18,965 nucleotides of DNA from an uncultured Lachnospiraceae bacterium (GTDB taxonomy: Bacteria; Bacillota; Clostridia; Lachnospirales; Lachnospiraceae), in contig CAUCWU010000008.1 in the NCBI GenBank assembly GCA_958446555.1, forward strand, positions 1 to 18,965. The letters run 5' to 3'. The notes beneath the pieces were generated by a model. The model was not told the origin of the DNA, did not search any database, and was given only the letters and a program-made list of their open reading frames with translations. Of this stretch, positions 7,744 to 15,099 are shown piece by piece (position 1 is the first letter of the stretch; each line of letters starts with the position of its first letter). The position numbers and the translations under genes are program-made.

Positions 7744-9177
7744 TTACTTCAATGTAATCTTCTTTTTATAGAAGGACAGAACTGGAAGGAATGTCACCTC
7801 ATCTACCGGCGGCTGCTTGATTGGATCTGCCTGCCATGCAAAAGAAAGCTCTGCCTCATCTGCTACTTCTCTCGCAAGCTCTAGATACAGATGATTTTTG
7901 TTCTCTCGATTTCCTCTGATATGAAGAATTTCAACCTCACCATCCTGATCGGTCAATGTAAAACCACTGTCTTTTCCAACTGCTGAGTAAACCAAAAAGC
8001 AATTCTTCACATGCTCAAATGTAAGCTTTAACCAGATCTTGCTTCCCTCTAACTGGAATGCCTTTTGCTCTGCCTCATCTGTCCGCTCGATCGTTACTAA
8101 TTTCGGTGGCTGATACTCCTCTGCCCCGTTTAACACCTCTGCACACTGCTTTGCCAGCTTCTCGCCAAGTGCCACATTTGCCTGAGCTGTATTGTGAATG
8201 CCATCGCACAGACTTAAATTTGTTGTGGTCAAAATGGACACACCTGGAATTTTCTCAGCAGCTTTTGCCTGCGCATCGCGAACCATTCCCCAGCACTCAT
8301 CGTTGATACCGTTAATCTGACGATTTAACTGCATCGTAAATACCGGGATCTGATAGCCAAGCTCGGCTCTGACTGCCTCCACATAGTCACGAAAATGCTC
8401 AAAGTACTGAGCTGCTGGTTCTGGATTGGTGTCTGAACAGCCCTGGTACCACAAAATTCCAGCATAATGTCCGCCTGTCTGGTGAATTTTATCAATCATG
8501 TTTTGATACAGATCACCATCCTTTGGATTCCATCTCTCCATTGGAGAGCCTCCAAGTGAAGTCTGAATCAAGCCAACCGGCATTCCTGTCATCTTTGCAT
8601 AGGTCTTTCCAAAAGAAAGATATGGAGAGACACCAGGCACACCCATCTCCTCATTTGCCAGTGAGCCGGCAAATGTACTCTCATTCATCGGATGGCTTGC
8701 AATATCCCAACGACTTCTGTTTCGATATAAGTGTACATCCATGCTTGGTGCATCTGCACAGAAATCACGGCTGTATCCGGCTGAATTGGACTGTCCGGCA
8801 ATGATAAACAAGTTTCCAACACCAAGGTGAAGCACACAATCTCCTCTGTATAACCAAGTCAGATCTGGAATGGTACTCTTTGTCTCCAGACTGGTATCAA
8901 TTCGATATGGACCTCCTGCCGGAAGTGTCAGCGTAATATCAAATGTTCCGCGAAACTGGTCATCGCAAGTAAAATGATCGGCTTTTGTCCACGGAATCAC
9001 GGTCATATTGTCATCTTCTCTCATGACACGCGCAATCGGTGTGACATGATCGACTCCTACCTGTATTGCCGCCGGATGTACCTGAAAGCTTCCCTTTAAT
9101 GTTACCGTGGCCTTTTTGTCTGTCTGCTGCAAAATCTCCCAGTCAGACGGGGCTGATGTCAATGTAATTCCATGCAT
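7744..9177 (-). CDS. sialate O-acetylesterase-like SGNH esterase (DUF303/CE6 type)
   Basis: A protein of 477 residues counted from the ATG at 9177. A TTG at 9186 overlapping the upstream stop is possible but sits only two bases after the AGGAAAGG ribosome site. An N-terminal beta-sandwich of about 115 residues precedes the SGNH catalytic domain, with AGQSNSAG (nucleophile Ser130) and CDGIHN (Asp325, His328). The block-III motif, commonly WYQGES in this family, reads WYQGCSD here. The family removes O-acetyl groups from sialic acids or from plant glycans such as xylan and pectin. No sialic acid genes are present, so a pectin-derived acetyl ester is more likely. It is the last gene of the isomerase-transketolase-kinase operon, which suggests it deacetylates the sugar or oligosaccharide that the operon uses. 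No signal peptide is seen. Confidence 0.83.
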   Translation of the reverse strand: MHGITLTSAPSDWEILQQTDKKATVTLKGSFQVHPAAIQVGVDHVTPIARVMREDDNMTVIPWTKADHFTCDDQFRGTFDITLTLPAGGPYRIDTSLETKSTIPDLTWLYRGDCVLHLGVGNLFIIAGQSNSAGYSRDFCADAPSMDVHLYRNRSRWDIASHPMNESTFAGSLANEEMGVPGVSPYLSFGKTYAKMTGMPVGLIQTSLGGSPMERWNPKDGDLYQNMIDKIHQTGGHYAGILWYQGCSDTNPEPAAQYFEHFRDYVEAVRAELGYQIPVFTMQLNRQINGINDECWGMVRDAQAKAAEKIPGVSILTTTNLSLCDGIHNTAQANVALGEKLAKQCAEVLNGAEEYQPPKLVTIERTDEAEQKAFQLEGSKIWLKLTFEHVKNCFLVYSAVGKDSGFTLTDQDGEVEILHIRGNRENKNHLYLELAREVADEAELSFAWQADPIKQPPVDEVTFLPVLSFYKKKITLK

Positions 9178-9182
9178 TTTTT

Positions 9183-10676
9183 TCAATCCTTTCCTGCCAT
9201 TTTGTTATGGCAAAGTACCGACTTTACTGCTTCTTTCCAGCCTGCATATTTTTGAGTTCGTTTTTTATCTTCCATAGAAGGCTTATAAGCAGTTCTCTTT
9301 AATTTTGTAAAAATCGTTTCATCCCACAGTCCAAGGCGAAGTCCTGCCGCATATGCCGGACCGATTGCCGATAGCTCCTCTGCATCCGGCACCATCACAT
9401 CAGCAGTTAACAGATCACTTTGAAACTGCATCAAATACGCATTTCTAGTCGGACCACCATCTACACACAACTGTCCAATACAAATTTTAGAATCCTCAGA
9501 CATGGCTTTTACAACATCTGTAATCTGATAAGCAATACACTCAAGTGCTGCTCTTACAAGCTCTGCCTTTCTGGTTGTCCTGCTCATTCCGACAATTGTT
9601 GCTCTCGCGTCACTGTCCCAGTATGGTGCACCCAGTCCGCTAAATGCCGGCACCAAATACAGTCCATCCTCTTTTACTGCCTTATTCGCAAGCGCCTCTG
9701 TCTCAGCCGCCGACGAGATCAATTCCAAATCATCCTTGAGCCATGTGATTACGGCACCTGTATAATTTAAATTTCCCTCCAACACATAGTTGACATGTCC
9801 GACTATTTTCCAGGCAAGCGATGTCACAACACCATGCGTACTTAAAATCGGCTTTTCTCCAATATTCATCATAATCGAAGAGCCGGTACCGTAGGTTGCC
9901 TTAATTTTACCCGGCTGTAAACATCCCTGTCCAAACAAAGCGCCATGAGAATCGCCCATTACACTGTGAATTGGCACCTTTTTTGGCAAAATTCCATCAA
10001 AATCGGTTTCACCAAATACCCCATCGGAGTCTGTCACCTCTGCCATATTTTCCGGATCAATTCCAAATAGATGGCATAGCTGTTCATCCCATTTTAATTC
10101 AAAAATGTTAAACAGCTGCGTTCTTGATGCATTGGAATAATCGGTTCGATATTCCTTTCCACCTGTCAGCTTGTAGACAAGCCAACTGTCCATGGTTCCG
10201 TGGCAAATTTCATGCTTGCCTGCTGCCTCTTTCGCTCCCTCTTCATTTTCTAGAATCCATGCAAGCTTTGCAGCTGGAAAATACGGTGATAGCTTCATTC
10301 CCGTCTTTTTTTGTATCGCATCTGCCATCAGCACGATGGACTCTCGCTCGCAAATCTTTGTTGCTCTCGCACACTGCCATACCACTGCATTTCCGTATGG
10401 CTTGCCAGTGATTTTATTCCATGCAACTGTAGTCTCTCGCTGATTACTAATTCCTACACCAACCACACAGTTTGCATCAATTCCTTCTAGAAGCTTGGAA
10501 ACGACAGTAAGCACATTTCGATAGATCTCCTCTGGATCATGGGAAACCCATCCCTTCTCATTGACAATCTGTCTGTGAGCACAGTCAGTTCGACGCACAA
10601 TCGTTCCTGTCTCATCAAACAAAAGTGCCTTTGTTCCCTGCGTACTCTGGTCAATGCTGATTATATATGCTGCCAT
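9183..10676 (-). CDS. FGGY-family carbohydrate kinase, glycerol-kinase-like (candidate D-apulose kinase)
   Basis: A protein of 497 residues aligning end to end with glycerol kinases. Both FGGY domains are complete: IDQSTQGTKALLFD (8-21), NQRETTVAWN (78-87), TYGTGSS (261-267), AFSGLGAPYW (344-353) and VDGGPTRN (405-412). Most glycerol-contact residues of E. coli GlpK are kept at a constant offset of 3: Arg80, Glu81, Trp100, Tyr132 and Asp242. However, the Gln of GlpK's AGDQ motif is replaced by Ser243 (GDSHGALFGQ). The substrate is therefore probably another small polyol or ketose. It lies 4 bases after the transketolase C subunit and downstream of a sugar isomerase, which fits ketose phosphorylation. 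D-apulose (EC 2.7.1.233) is my preferred substrate; glycerol, a tetrulose or a pentulose remain possible. Confidence 0.85.
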   Translation of the reverse strand: MAAYIISIDQSTQGTKALLFDETGTIVRRTDCAHRQIVNEKGWVSHDPEEIYRNVLTVVSKLLEGIDANCVVGVGISNQRETTVAWNKITGKPYGNAVVWQCARATKICERESIVLMADAIQKKTGMKLSPYFPAAKLAWILENEEGAKEAAGKHEICHGTMDSWLVYKLTGGKEYRTDYSNASRTQLFNIFELKWDEQLCHLFGIDPENMAEVTDSDGVFGETDFDGILPKKVPIHSVMGDSHGALFGQGCLQPGKIKATYGTGSSIMMNIGEKPILSTHGVVTSLAWKIVGHVNYVLEGNLNYTGAVITWLKDDLELISSAAETEALANKAVKEDGLYLVPAFSGLGAPYWDSDARATIVGMSRTTRKAELVRAALECIAYQITDVVKAMSEDSKICIGQLCVDGGPTRNAYLMQFQSDLLTADVMVPDAEELSAIGPAYAAGLRLGLWDETIFTKLKRTAYKPSMEDKKRTQKYAGWKEAVKSVLCHNKMAGKD

Positions 10677-10680
10677 TCAT

Positions 10681-11616
10681 TTATCCTTTCAATGCCTCTG
10701 CTGCTTTCTTTGCAATTCCCTGTGCATTCAGTCCATAATAATCAAATACTTCTTTTGAGGTTCCTGTGATCACCGGTGCATCCGGAAGTGCCATATTGAT
10801 CACCTTTCTCGGACAATTCTCACCGACAACCTGTGCCACCATAGAGCCTAGACCTCCAAACGGTGCATGCTCTTCTGCAGTGATCACCACTTTCGCATTC
10901 TTTGCTGCCTTGATCACGCCATCCTTGTCAAGTGGCTTCACACAGTACATATCAAGGACACTTGCCGAAATTCCCTGCTCTTTCAAAACCTCTGCTGCCT
11001 CTACTGCCGGGCGAACCATCTCGCCACATGCAATAATTGCAACATCCGTCCCTTCCTTTAACACAGTTGCCTTGTCCATCTCAAACGGACAATTTTCTTC
11101 TGTATAAATATCTTCAACCGGATTTCTTCCGACACGGATATAGGCTGGCTTCTGATCCTCTAATAAGCCTTGAATCAGCTTTTTTGTCTGATGGCGATCG
11201 CTTGGCAGATAGACACGCATGTTTGGAATTGCTGCCATCGCTGCAATGTCCTGTGCCGAATGATGGCTCATTCCCAGTGCACCGTAGCTGACACCGCCAC
11301 TGATTCCGATCAGTGTCACATTTGTATTTGAATAGGCAACATCAATCTTTGCCTGCTCATAGCTTCTTGTTGACAAAAAGCAAGCCGGAGAGCATGCAAA
11401 TGTCTTTTTTCCGCATTTGGCAAGTCCTGCCGAAATACTGACCAGATTCTGCTCTGCAATACCAGTCTCCACAAACTGCTCTGGAAATGCATCGGCAAAT
11501 GGGGTCATCGATGCGGAACCTCTTGAGTCACTGCAAAGCACAACAATGTCCTTATCGTCCTTTGCTCTATCCATCAATACTTCACAGATTGCCTGTCTAT
11601 TTGGAATCTTATTCAT
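10681..11616 (-). CDS. split transketolase, C-terminal subunit
   Basis: A protein of 311 residues covering the pyrimidine-binding and C-terminal domains of transketolase. The catalytic glutamate is Glu55 in TGIAEQN, which activates thiamine diphosphate. AEEHAPFGGLGS (247-258) belongs to the C-terminal domain. The substrate loop that reads DGPTHQ in E. coli transketolase reads LGMSHHS here (114-120), losing the acceptor-contacting Asp. The ATG at 11616 is chosen because AAGGAGG precedes it by 9 bases; it overlaps the N-subunit gene by 8 bases (ATGAATAA). Together the two subunits transfer a two-carbon ketol unit between sugar phosphates. Between an isomerase and a ketose kinase the pair is probably substrate-specific, for example an apulose-4-phosphate transketolase (EC 2.2.1.13), rather than the housekeeping enzyme. 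Confidence 0.88.
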   Translation of the reverse strand: MNKIPNRQAICEVLMDRAKDDKDIVVLCSDSRGSASMTPFADAFPEQFVETGIAEQNLVSISAGLAKCGKKTFACSPACFLSTRSYEQAKIDVAYSNTNVTLIGISGGVSYGALGMSHHSAQDIAAMAAIPNMRVYLPSDRHQTKKLIQGLLEDQKPAYIRVGRNPVEDIYTEENCPFEMDKATVLKEGTDVAIIACGEMVRPAVEAAEVLKEQGISASVLDMYCVKPLDKDGVIKAAKNAKVVITAEEHAPFGGLGSMVAQVVGENCPRKVINMALPDAPVITGTSKEVFDYYGLNAQGIAKKAAEALKG

Positions 11617-12442
11617 GAAGAAGTGCCTCCTTTCGCTTTGCAAAATCTGCTATGATCTGATCATATTCTTCCTGTGTTGGAACCTTATGATGCCAATTTG
11701 CCTTATTCTCCATCACGCTTGATCCGAATCCCTTGATTGTGTTTGCAATCACTGCAGTCGGCTGTCCCTTCACGGTCTTCGCCTCCTCAAATGCTGCATT
11801 TAACTGATCCAGATCATTTCCATCTGTTACTTCAATCACATGCCAGCCGAATGCACGAATGCGCTCTGCCAACTTTTCATGCCCCATCACATCCTCAGTA
11901 TTTCCAGAGATCTGAAGATGATTTCGGTCAATGACTGCACACAGATTATCTAACTGATACTGATGACCTGCCATGAAGCCTTCCCATACAGACCCCTCTG
12001 CCAGCTCACCATCACCCATTACCGTATAAACGCGGTAGGATCTTTTATCCATCTTTCCTGCAAGTGCCATTCCAACACAGACCGGAAGTCCATGTCCTAA
12101 CGATCCAGAGTTCATCTCAATGCCTGGAAGCTTGTTGTTTGGATGTCCAATATATTTGGAACCAAATTTCGAGAAATTTGCCTTTACATCTTCCAGATCC
12201 AAAAAGCCTTTTGCAGCAAGCACTGCATAGTAAGCCTCAACCGAATGCCCCTTGCTTAACACAAAGCGGTCTCGATCTGGATCCTCTAAACGATCCGGTG
12301 ACACATTCATCTGGCAAAAATACAGACTAATCAAAATGTCCATCACACTCATATCGCCGCCGATATGGCCACCTTTTCCGGCAACAATAATATCAACTGC
12401 ATCTTTTCGTAAATCAAAAGCCTTTGCTTTTAAATTTTCCAT
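11609..12442 (-). CDS. split transketolase, N-terminal (ThDP pyrophosphate-binding) subunit
   Basis: A protein of 277 residues forming the N-terminal half of transketolase. The thiamine diphosphate/metal motif is intact: GDGELAEG (143-150) to IDRNHLQ (171-177) with Asn174. Also present are GHIGGDMS (25-32), SKGHSVEAYYA (63-73) and NSGSLGHGLP (111-120). An alternative ATG at 12448 overlaps the upstream stop (ATGA), but the ATG at 12442 is 7 bases after AGAGGTG and is preferred. It works only as a heteromer with the next gene product. Single-chain transketolase is the usual housekeeping form in bacteria. Split forms are common in Firmicutes, archaea and sugar-specific operons. Its place directly after a sugar isomerase gene, with no epimerase, argues for a dedicated catabolic role. 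Confidence 0.9.
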   Translation of the reverse strand: MENLKAKAFDLRKDAVDIIVAGKGGHIGGDMSVMDILISLYFCQMNVSPDRLEDPDRDRFVLSKGHSVEAYYAVLAAKGFLDLEDVKANFSKFGSKYIGHPNNKLPGIEMNSGSLGHGLPVCVGMALAGKMDKRSYRVYTVMGDGELAEGSVWEGFMAGHQYQLDNLCAVIDRNHLQISGNTEDVMGHEKLAERIRAFGWHVIEVTDGNDLDQLNAAFEEAKTVKGQPTAVIANTIKGFGSSVMENKANWHHKVPTQEEYDQIIADFAKRKEALLHE

Positions 12443-12444
12443 TC

Positions 12445-13845
12445 TCATTCACCTCTTAAATATGCTTTTACATCCTCTTCAATCGGATCATACAAATCTG
12501 GTGTGATTCCCATATACTTGCATGCCTCATAAAGTCTTGCTACAACATCCTTATGAATTCCTACACAGTGATGAATATAAGGTCCCTCTACGATTTTTGC
12601 TTCCAGTCTCTTAATATTTTCAACCTCAACCCACAGATAGGTTCCCATTCCTTTTGGTCCATCAACACCCTTTGCTTTTCCTAACAGCATTGAGTAGTTT
12701 CCGTTATCTCCATCAAAGCGGGCAAGTGTCACCTCTCCATGCTTTGCCTCTGCTGTGATGCTTCCTGGATGAGAGAATGCAAGTGGATAAGTCAGCTTTG
12801 GCTTTTCCTTTGCAACTGAAATTGGCCATGGTCCACAGTGCTGTAACAGTTCTCCGTTTGCAATGTCTGGATGGCGAATCGTCCAATCTGCAAAGAAGCT
12901 TCTGGTATCATCGAGTGCTGCTGCCTCAACCAAAAGTGCTGTGATTGCACCGTGAATATCGGTCTCACATACAACCGGAATGCCCTCTTCATTTAACAGC
13001 GCATTTGCTGCACATGGCATAATGCCAATTTCCTTTTGTAGCTGATTCCAGCACTGAATTGCAGCTGCCTGGCATCCATACTTTTGGATCAAATTCTTCA
13101 TTGCAACCTTCAAAGCAGCAACATTTTCAAGCTCATTTTCCTTGATGCAAATCTCCATGTTCTCACGGCAATACTGCATAACCTTTGCTACTTCTTCTCC
13201 CTGCTCTTTTGCCTTTTTCATCTCATCGGTAAGCTCTGGCATTGGAATTGGTGTCAACTGAATATTAAACTTTTCCAACAACTCACCTTCATTGCACATT
13301 GTTGACCAGAATTCATATGGTCTTGTTGAAATCTGAAGAATTCTCATATTGCGGAAGGTCTTTACTACATTACAGACTGCCAAAAAGTCACGGATTCCAC
13401 GCTCAAATACCGGATCATTCAGACGGCAGTTTGTCAGGTAAGTAAACGGAACCTGAAATCTTCTGAGTACCTTTCCAGTTGCAAACAGTCCACACTGGGT
13501 ATCACGAAGGCGCACACCATTCTCATCTGGTCTCTCATCAAGAGGTCCCCAAAGCAGTACTGGCACATTCAACTCCTTTGCCAATCTTGCACACTCAAAC
13601 TCGGTTCCAAAATTGCAGTGAGCAAGTAACAGTCCATCAATCTTCTCTCTTTTAAATTTCTCTGCAATTTTCTTTCTTCCCTCTTCGTCATACAGAAGGC
13701 CCTCATCATTTACATCTGTAATGTCAACAAAATCAACACCTAGTTCACGCAGTCTGTCTGCGGTCAGTCCACGATATTTTACTGCATCTGGTGCACTAAA
13801 GATACTTCTTCTTGTCGGCGCATAGCCAAGCTTTATAGTTGCCAT
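12445..13845 (-). CDS. L-fucose isomerase-family sugar isomerase (candidate D-apiose isomerase)
   Basis: A protein of 466 residues of the L-fucose/L-arabinose isomerase superfamily, which convert aldoses to ketoses with Mn2+ or a similar metal. The C-terminal catalytic half has QCWNQLQKE (264-272), CETDIHGA (293-300) and GPYIHHC (421-427). Glu272 and Asp296 are 24 residues apart, the same spacing as the metal ligands Glu337 and Asp361 of E. coli FucI; His425 or His426 would be the third ligand. It is about 125 residues shorter than FucI, mainly in the N-terminal part. AAGGAGG stands 6 bases before the ATG at 13845. It is the first gene of the operon, downstream of a clear promoter and divergent from lacI. 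Fucose itself is unlikely because no fuculokinase or fuculose-phosphate aldolase follows. D-apiose (EC 5.3.1.36) or a pentose is proposed. Confidence 0.82.
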   Translation of the reverse strand: MATIKLGYAPTRRSIFSAPDAVKYRGLTADRLRELGVDFVDITDVNDEGLLYDEEGRKKIAEKFKREKIDGLLLAHCNFGTEFECARLAKELNVPVLLWGPLDERPDENGVRLRDTQCGLFATGKVLRRFQVPFTYLTNCRLNDPVFERGIRDFLAVCNVVKTFRNMRILQISTRPYEFWSTMCNEGELLEKFNIQLTPIPMPELTDEMKKAKEQGEEVAKVMQYCRENMEICIKENELENVAALKVAMKNLIQKYGCQAAAIQCWNQLQKEIGIMPCAANALLNEEGIPVVCETDIHGAITALLVEAAALDDTRSFFADWTIRHPDIANGELLQHCGPWPISVAKEKPKLTYPLAFSHPGSITAEAKHGEVTLARFDGDNGNYSMLLGKAKGVDGPKGMGTYLWVEVENIKRLEAKIVEGPYIHHCVGIHKDVVARLYEACKYMGITPDLYDPIEEDVKAYLRGE

Positions 13846-13938
13846 TTTATTCCTCCTTATTTGCAAACTCTGTTTTGCCAAATCTTGTCGCTTGGGATCA
13901 TTTTTGATCTTTGGATTTTATTATCAGTTTCTGACTTT

Positions 13939-13967
13939 AGTATATTGGTGTTTCAACTTTATTCCAA
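13939..13967 (-). promoter_or_regulatory. sigma-A-type promoter of the isomerase-transketolase-kinase-esterase operon
   Basis: On the minus strand, TTGGAA (13967-13962), exactly 17 bases and TATACT (13944-13939) make a good housekeeping promoter. The start would be near 13932, with a leader of about 87 bases before the isomerase ATG. The -35 box overlaps one of the ACTTTATT repeats described separately, so the promoter is placed for repression by the divergently encoded LacI-family protein. Confidence 0.6.
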
Positions 13968-14015
13968 TAAATAATAAAGTGTTTTTCACTTTATTTTTAC
14001 TTTATTTCAATGAAA
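13956..14015. promoter_or_regulatory. operator-like repeat cluster between the sugar operon and lacI
   Basis: ACTTTATT occurs three times on the plus strand (13956-13963, 13988-13995, 13999-14006) and once inverted (13973-13980). The inverted copy and the second form a perfect 9-bp inverted repeat, AATAAAGTG (13973-13981) and CACTTTATT (13987-13995), around TTTTT. A small palindrome, TTTCA-A-TGAAA, follows at 14005-14015. Starts of the direct copies are 32 and 11 bases apart, close to whole helical turns. The cluster overlaps the -35 box of the leftward operon and lies upstream of lacI, the usual place for an autoregulating LacI-type repressor. Confidence 0.5.
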
Positions 14016-14019
14016 TCAC

Positions 14020-14048
14020 TTGTGTATTTTTCCCATTTCACTTACACT
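14020..14048 (+). promoter_or_regulatory. possible weak promoter of the lacI-family gene
   Basis: TTGTGT (14020-14025), 17 bases and TACACT (14043-14048) are the best spaced pair upstream of lacI, but both boxes are poor matches. The leader would be only about 20 bases, just enough for the AAGGAGG at 14063-14069. Confidence 0.3.
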
Positions 14049-14075
14049 AATCATAAGAAATTAAGGAGGTATCCT

Positions 14076-15083
14076 ATGTCTATCACCGCCAAAGAACTTG
14101 CAAAAAAGCTTGGTCTTTCTCAGACAGCCGTCTCAATGGCGCTCAACAATAAATCCGGTGTCAGCACAGAAACACGCCGCATTGTAGTTGAGGCCGCTGA
14201 AAAATACGGCTATGACTTTACAAGACTTTCTCTCAAAAAAAATAAAGCTGGCAGCATCTACGCTGTCAGCTATCGCTCCCACAATGCGATTCTATCATAC
14301 TCACCCATTTTTGATACCATGGTTGAGGGGATGGAATCGGTCATTCAAAAGGAACATTATAAGTTAAAGGTTGTCAATTTCTATGAAAAGCGTGATAATC
14401 TAGAACATTATCTGGAGGATTTGCGCACAACCGACTGTGTCGGCATCCTTCTTTTTGGAACTGAAATGCGCGAAGAGGTTGTCCGCCCTTTTTTGCAGCT
14501 TCCCTTCCCAGTTGTCATACTCGATGCCTATTTCGAAGGACTTGACTGCACCTATGTTTTGCCAAACAACCGTCAAGGAGCCTATCTTGCCACCGACTAT
14601 TTGATCAGCAGACGATTAAAACAGCCTGGCTATCTTCAATCCTCCTATCCACTTCGAAATTTTTCGGAGCGTCAGGAGGGCTTTTACCGGGCTGTTCAAG
14701 ATAACGGTATGTCTCGTTCTCGCTGTATTATTCATCAGCTATCGCCTACAATTGACGGTGCCATGGCAGATATGCTTGCTGTCATTGACCGCTCAGACAC
14801 GCTTGCAGACTGCTATTTTGCAGACAACGATTTGATTGCAATCGGTACAATCAAGGCGCTGAAGCTGAGAAATTATCGGGTGCCGGAAGACATTGCAGTC
14901 GTCGGCTTTGACAACATTTCCGAGAGTCGCATTGTCGATCCTGCTCTAACCACAATTGCAGTTCCCCGTCACTATATGGGACAGGTTGCTGCCCGTGAGC
15001 TGATTTCACAGATTGAAGAGCCGAGACTTCACACCTGTAAAATTGAGGTGTCGGCAAAGCTTGTGAAGCGGTTTTCTGTGTAA
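14076..15083 (+). CDS. LacI/GalR-family transcriptional regulator
   Basis: A protein of 335 residues. The N-terminal helix-turn-helix is typical: TAKELAKKLGLSQTAVSMAL at 4-23, followed by the hinge region NNKSGVSTETRRIVVEAAEKYGY. A periplasmic-binding-protein-like sensor domain fills the rest and ends with DNDLIAIGTIKAL and VGFDNISESRIVDPALTT, the conserved C-terminal part of this family. The ATG at 14076 is chosen over one at 14010 because AAGGAGG lies 6 bases before it and the domain starts there. It is divergent from the isomerase operon, so it most likely represses that operon and itself until a sugar or sugar phosphate binds. The effector is not evident. Its 3' end lies only 16 bases from the convergent flavoprotein gene. 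Confidence 0.93.
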   Translation: MSITAKELAKKLGLSQTAVSMALNNKSGVSTETRRIVVEAAEKYGYDFTRLSLKKNKAGSIYAVSYRSHNAILSYSPIFDTMVEGMESVIQKEHYKLKVVNFYEKRDNLEHYLEDLRTTDCVGILLFGTEMREEVVRPFLQLPFPVVILDAYFEGLDCTYVLPNNRQGAYLATDYLISRRLKQPGYLQSSYPLRNFSERQEGFYRAVQDNGMSRSRCIIHQLSPTIDGAMADMLAVIDRSDTLADCYFADNDLIAIGTIKALKLRNYRVPEDIAVVGFDNISESRIVDPALTTIAVPRHYMGQVAARELISQIEEPRLHTCKIEVSAKLVKRFSV

Positions 15084-15099
15084 AAATGATAGCTAATTT

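Noticed and set aside
7744..9177. Sialic acid utilisation, suggested by the sialate O-acetylesterase-like family
   Set aside because: No neuraminidase, NanA, NanK, NanE or sialate transporter is present, and the family is broad and includes plant-polysaccharide esterases.
12445..13845. Annotation as a true L-fucose isomerase, suggested by the fucosidase at the left end
   Set aside because: No fuculokinase, fuculose-phosphate aldolase or FucU mutarotase is present, the protein is much shorter than FucI, and the operon partners include a transketolase instead.
13863..13909. Small hairpins in the leader of the isomerase operon (GCAAA/TTTGC and GATCA/TGATC), considered as a riboswitch or attenuator
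   Set aside because: The stems are only 5 bp, there is no U-tract or known riboswitch core, and short stems are expected by chance in AT-rich leaders.
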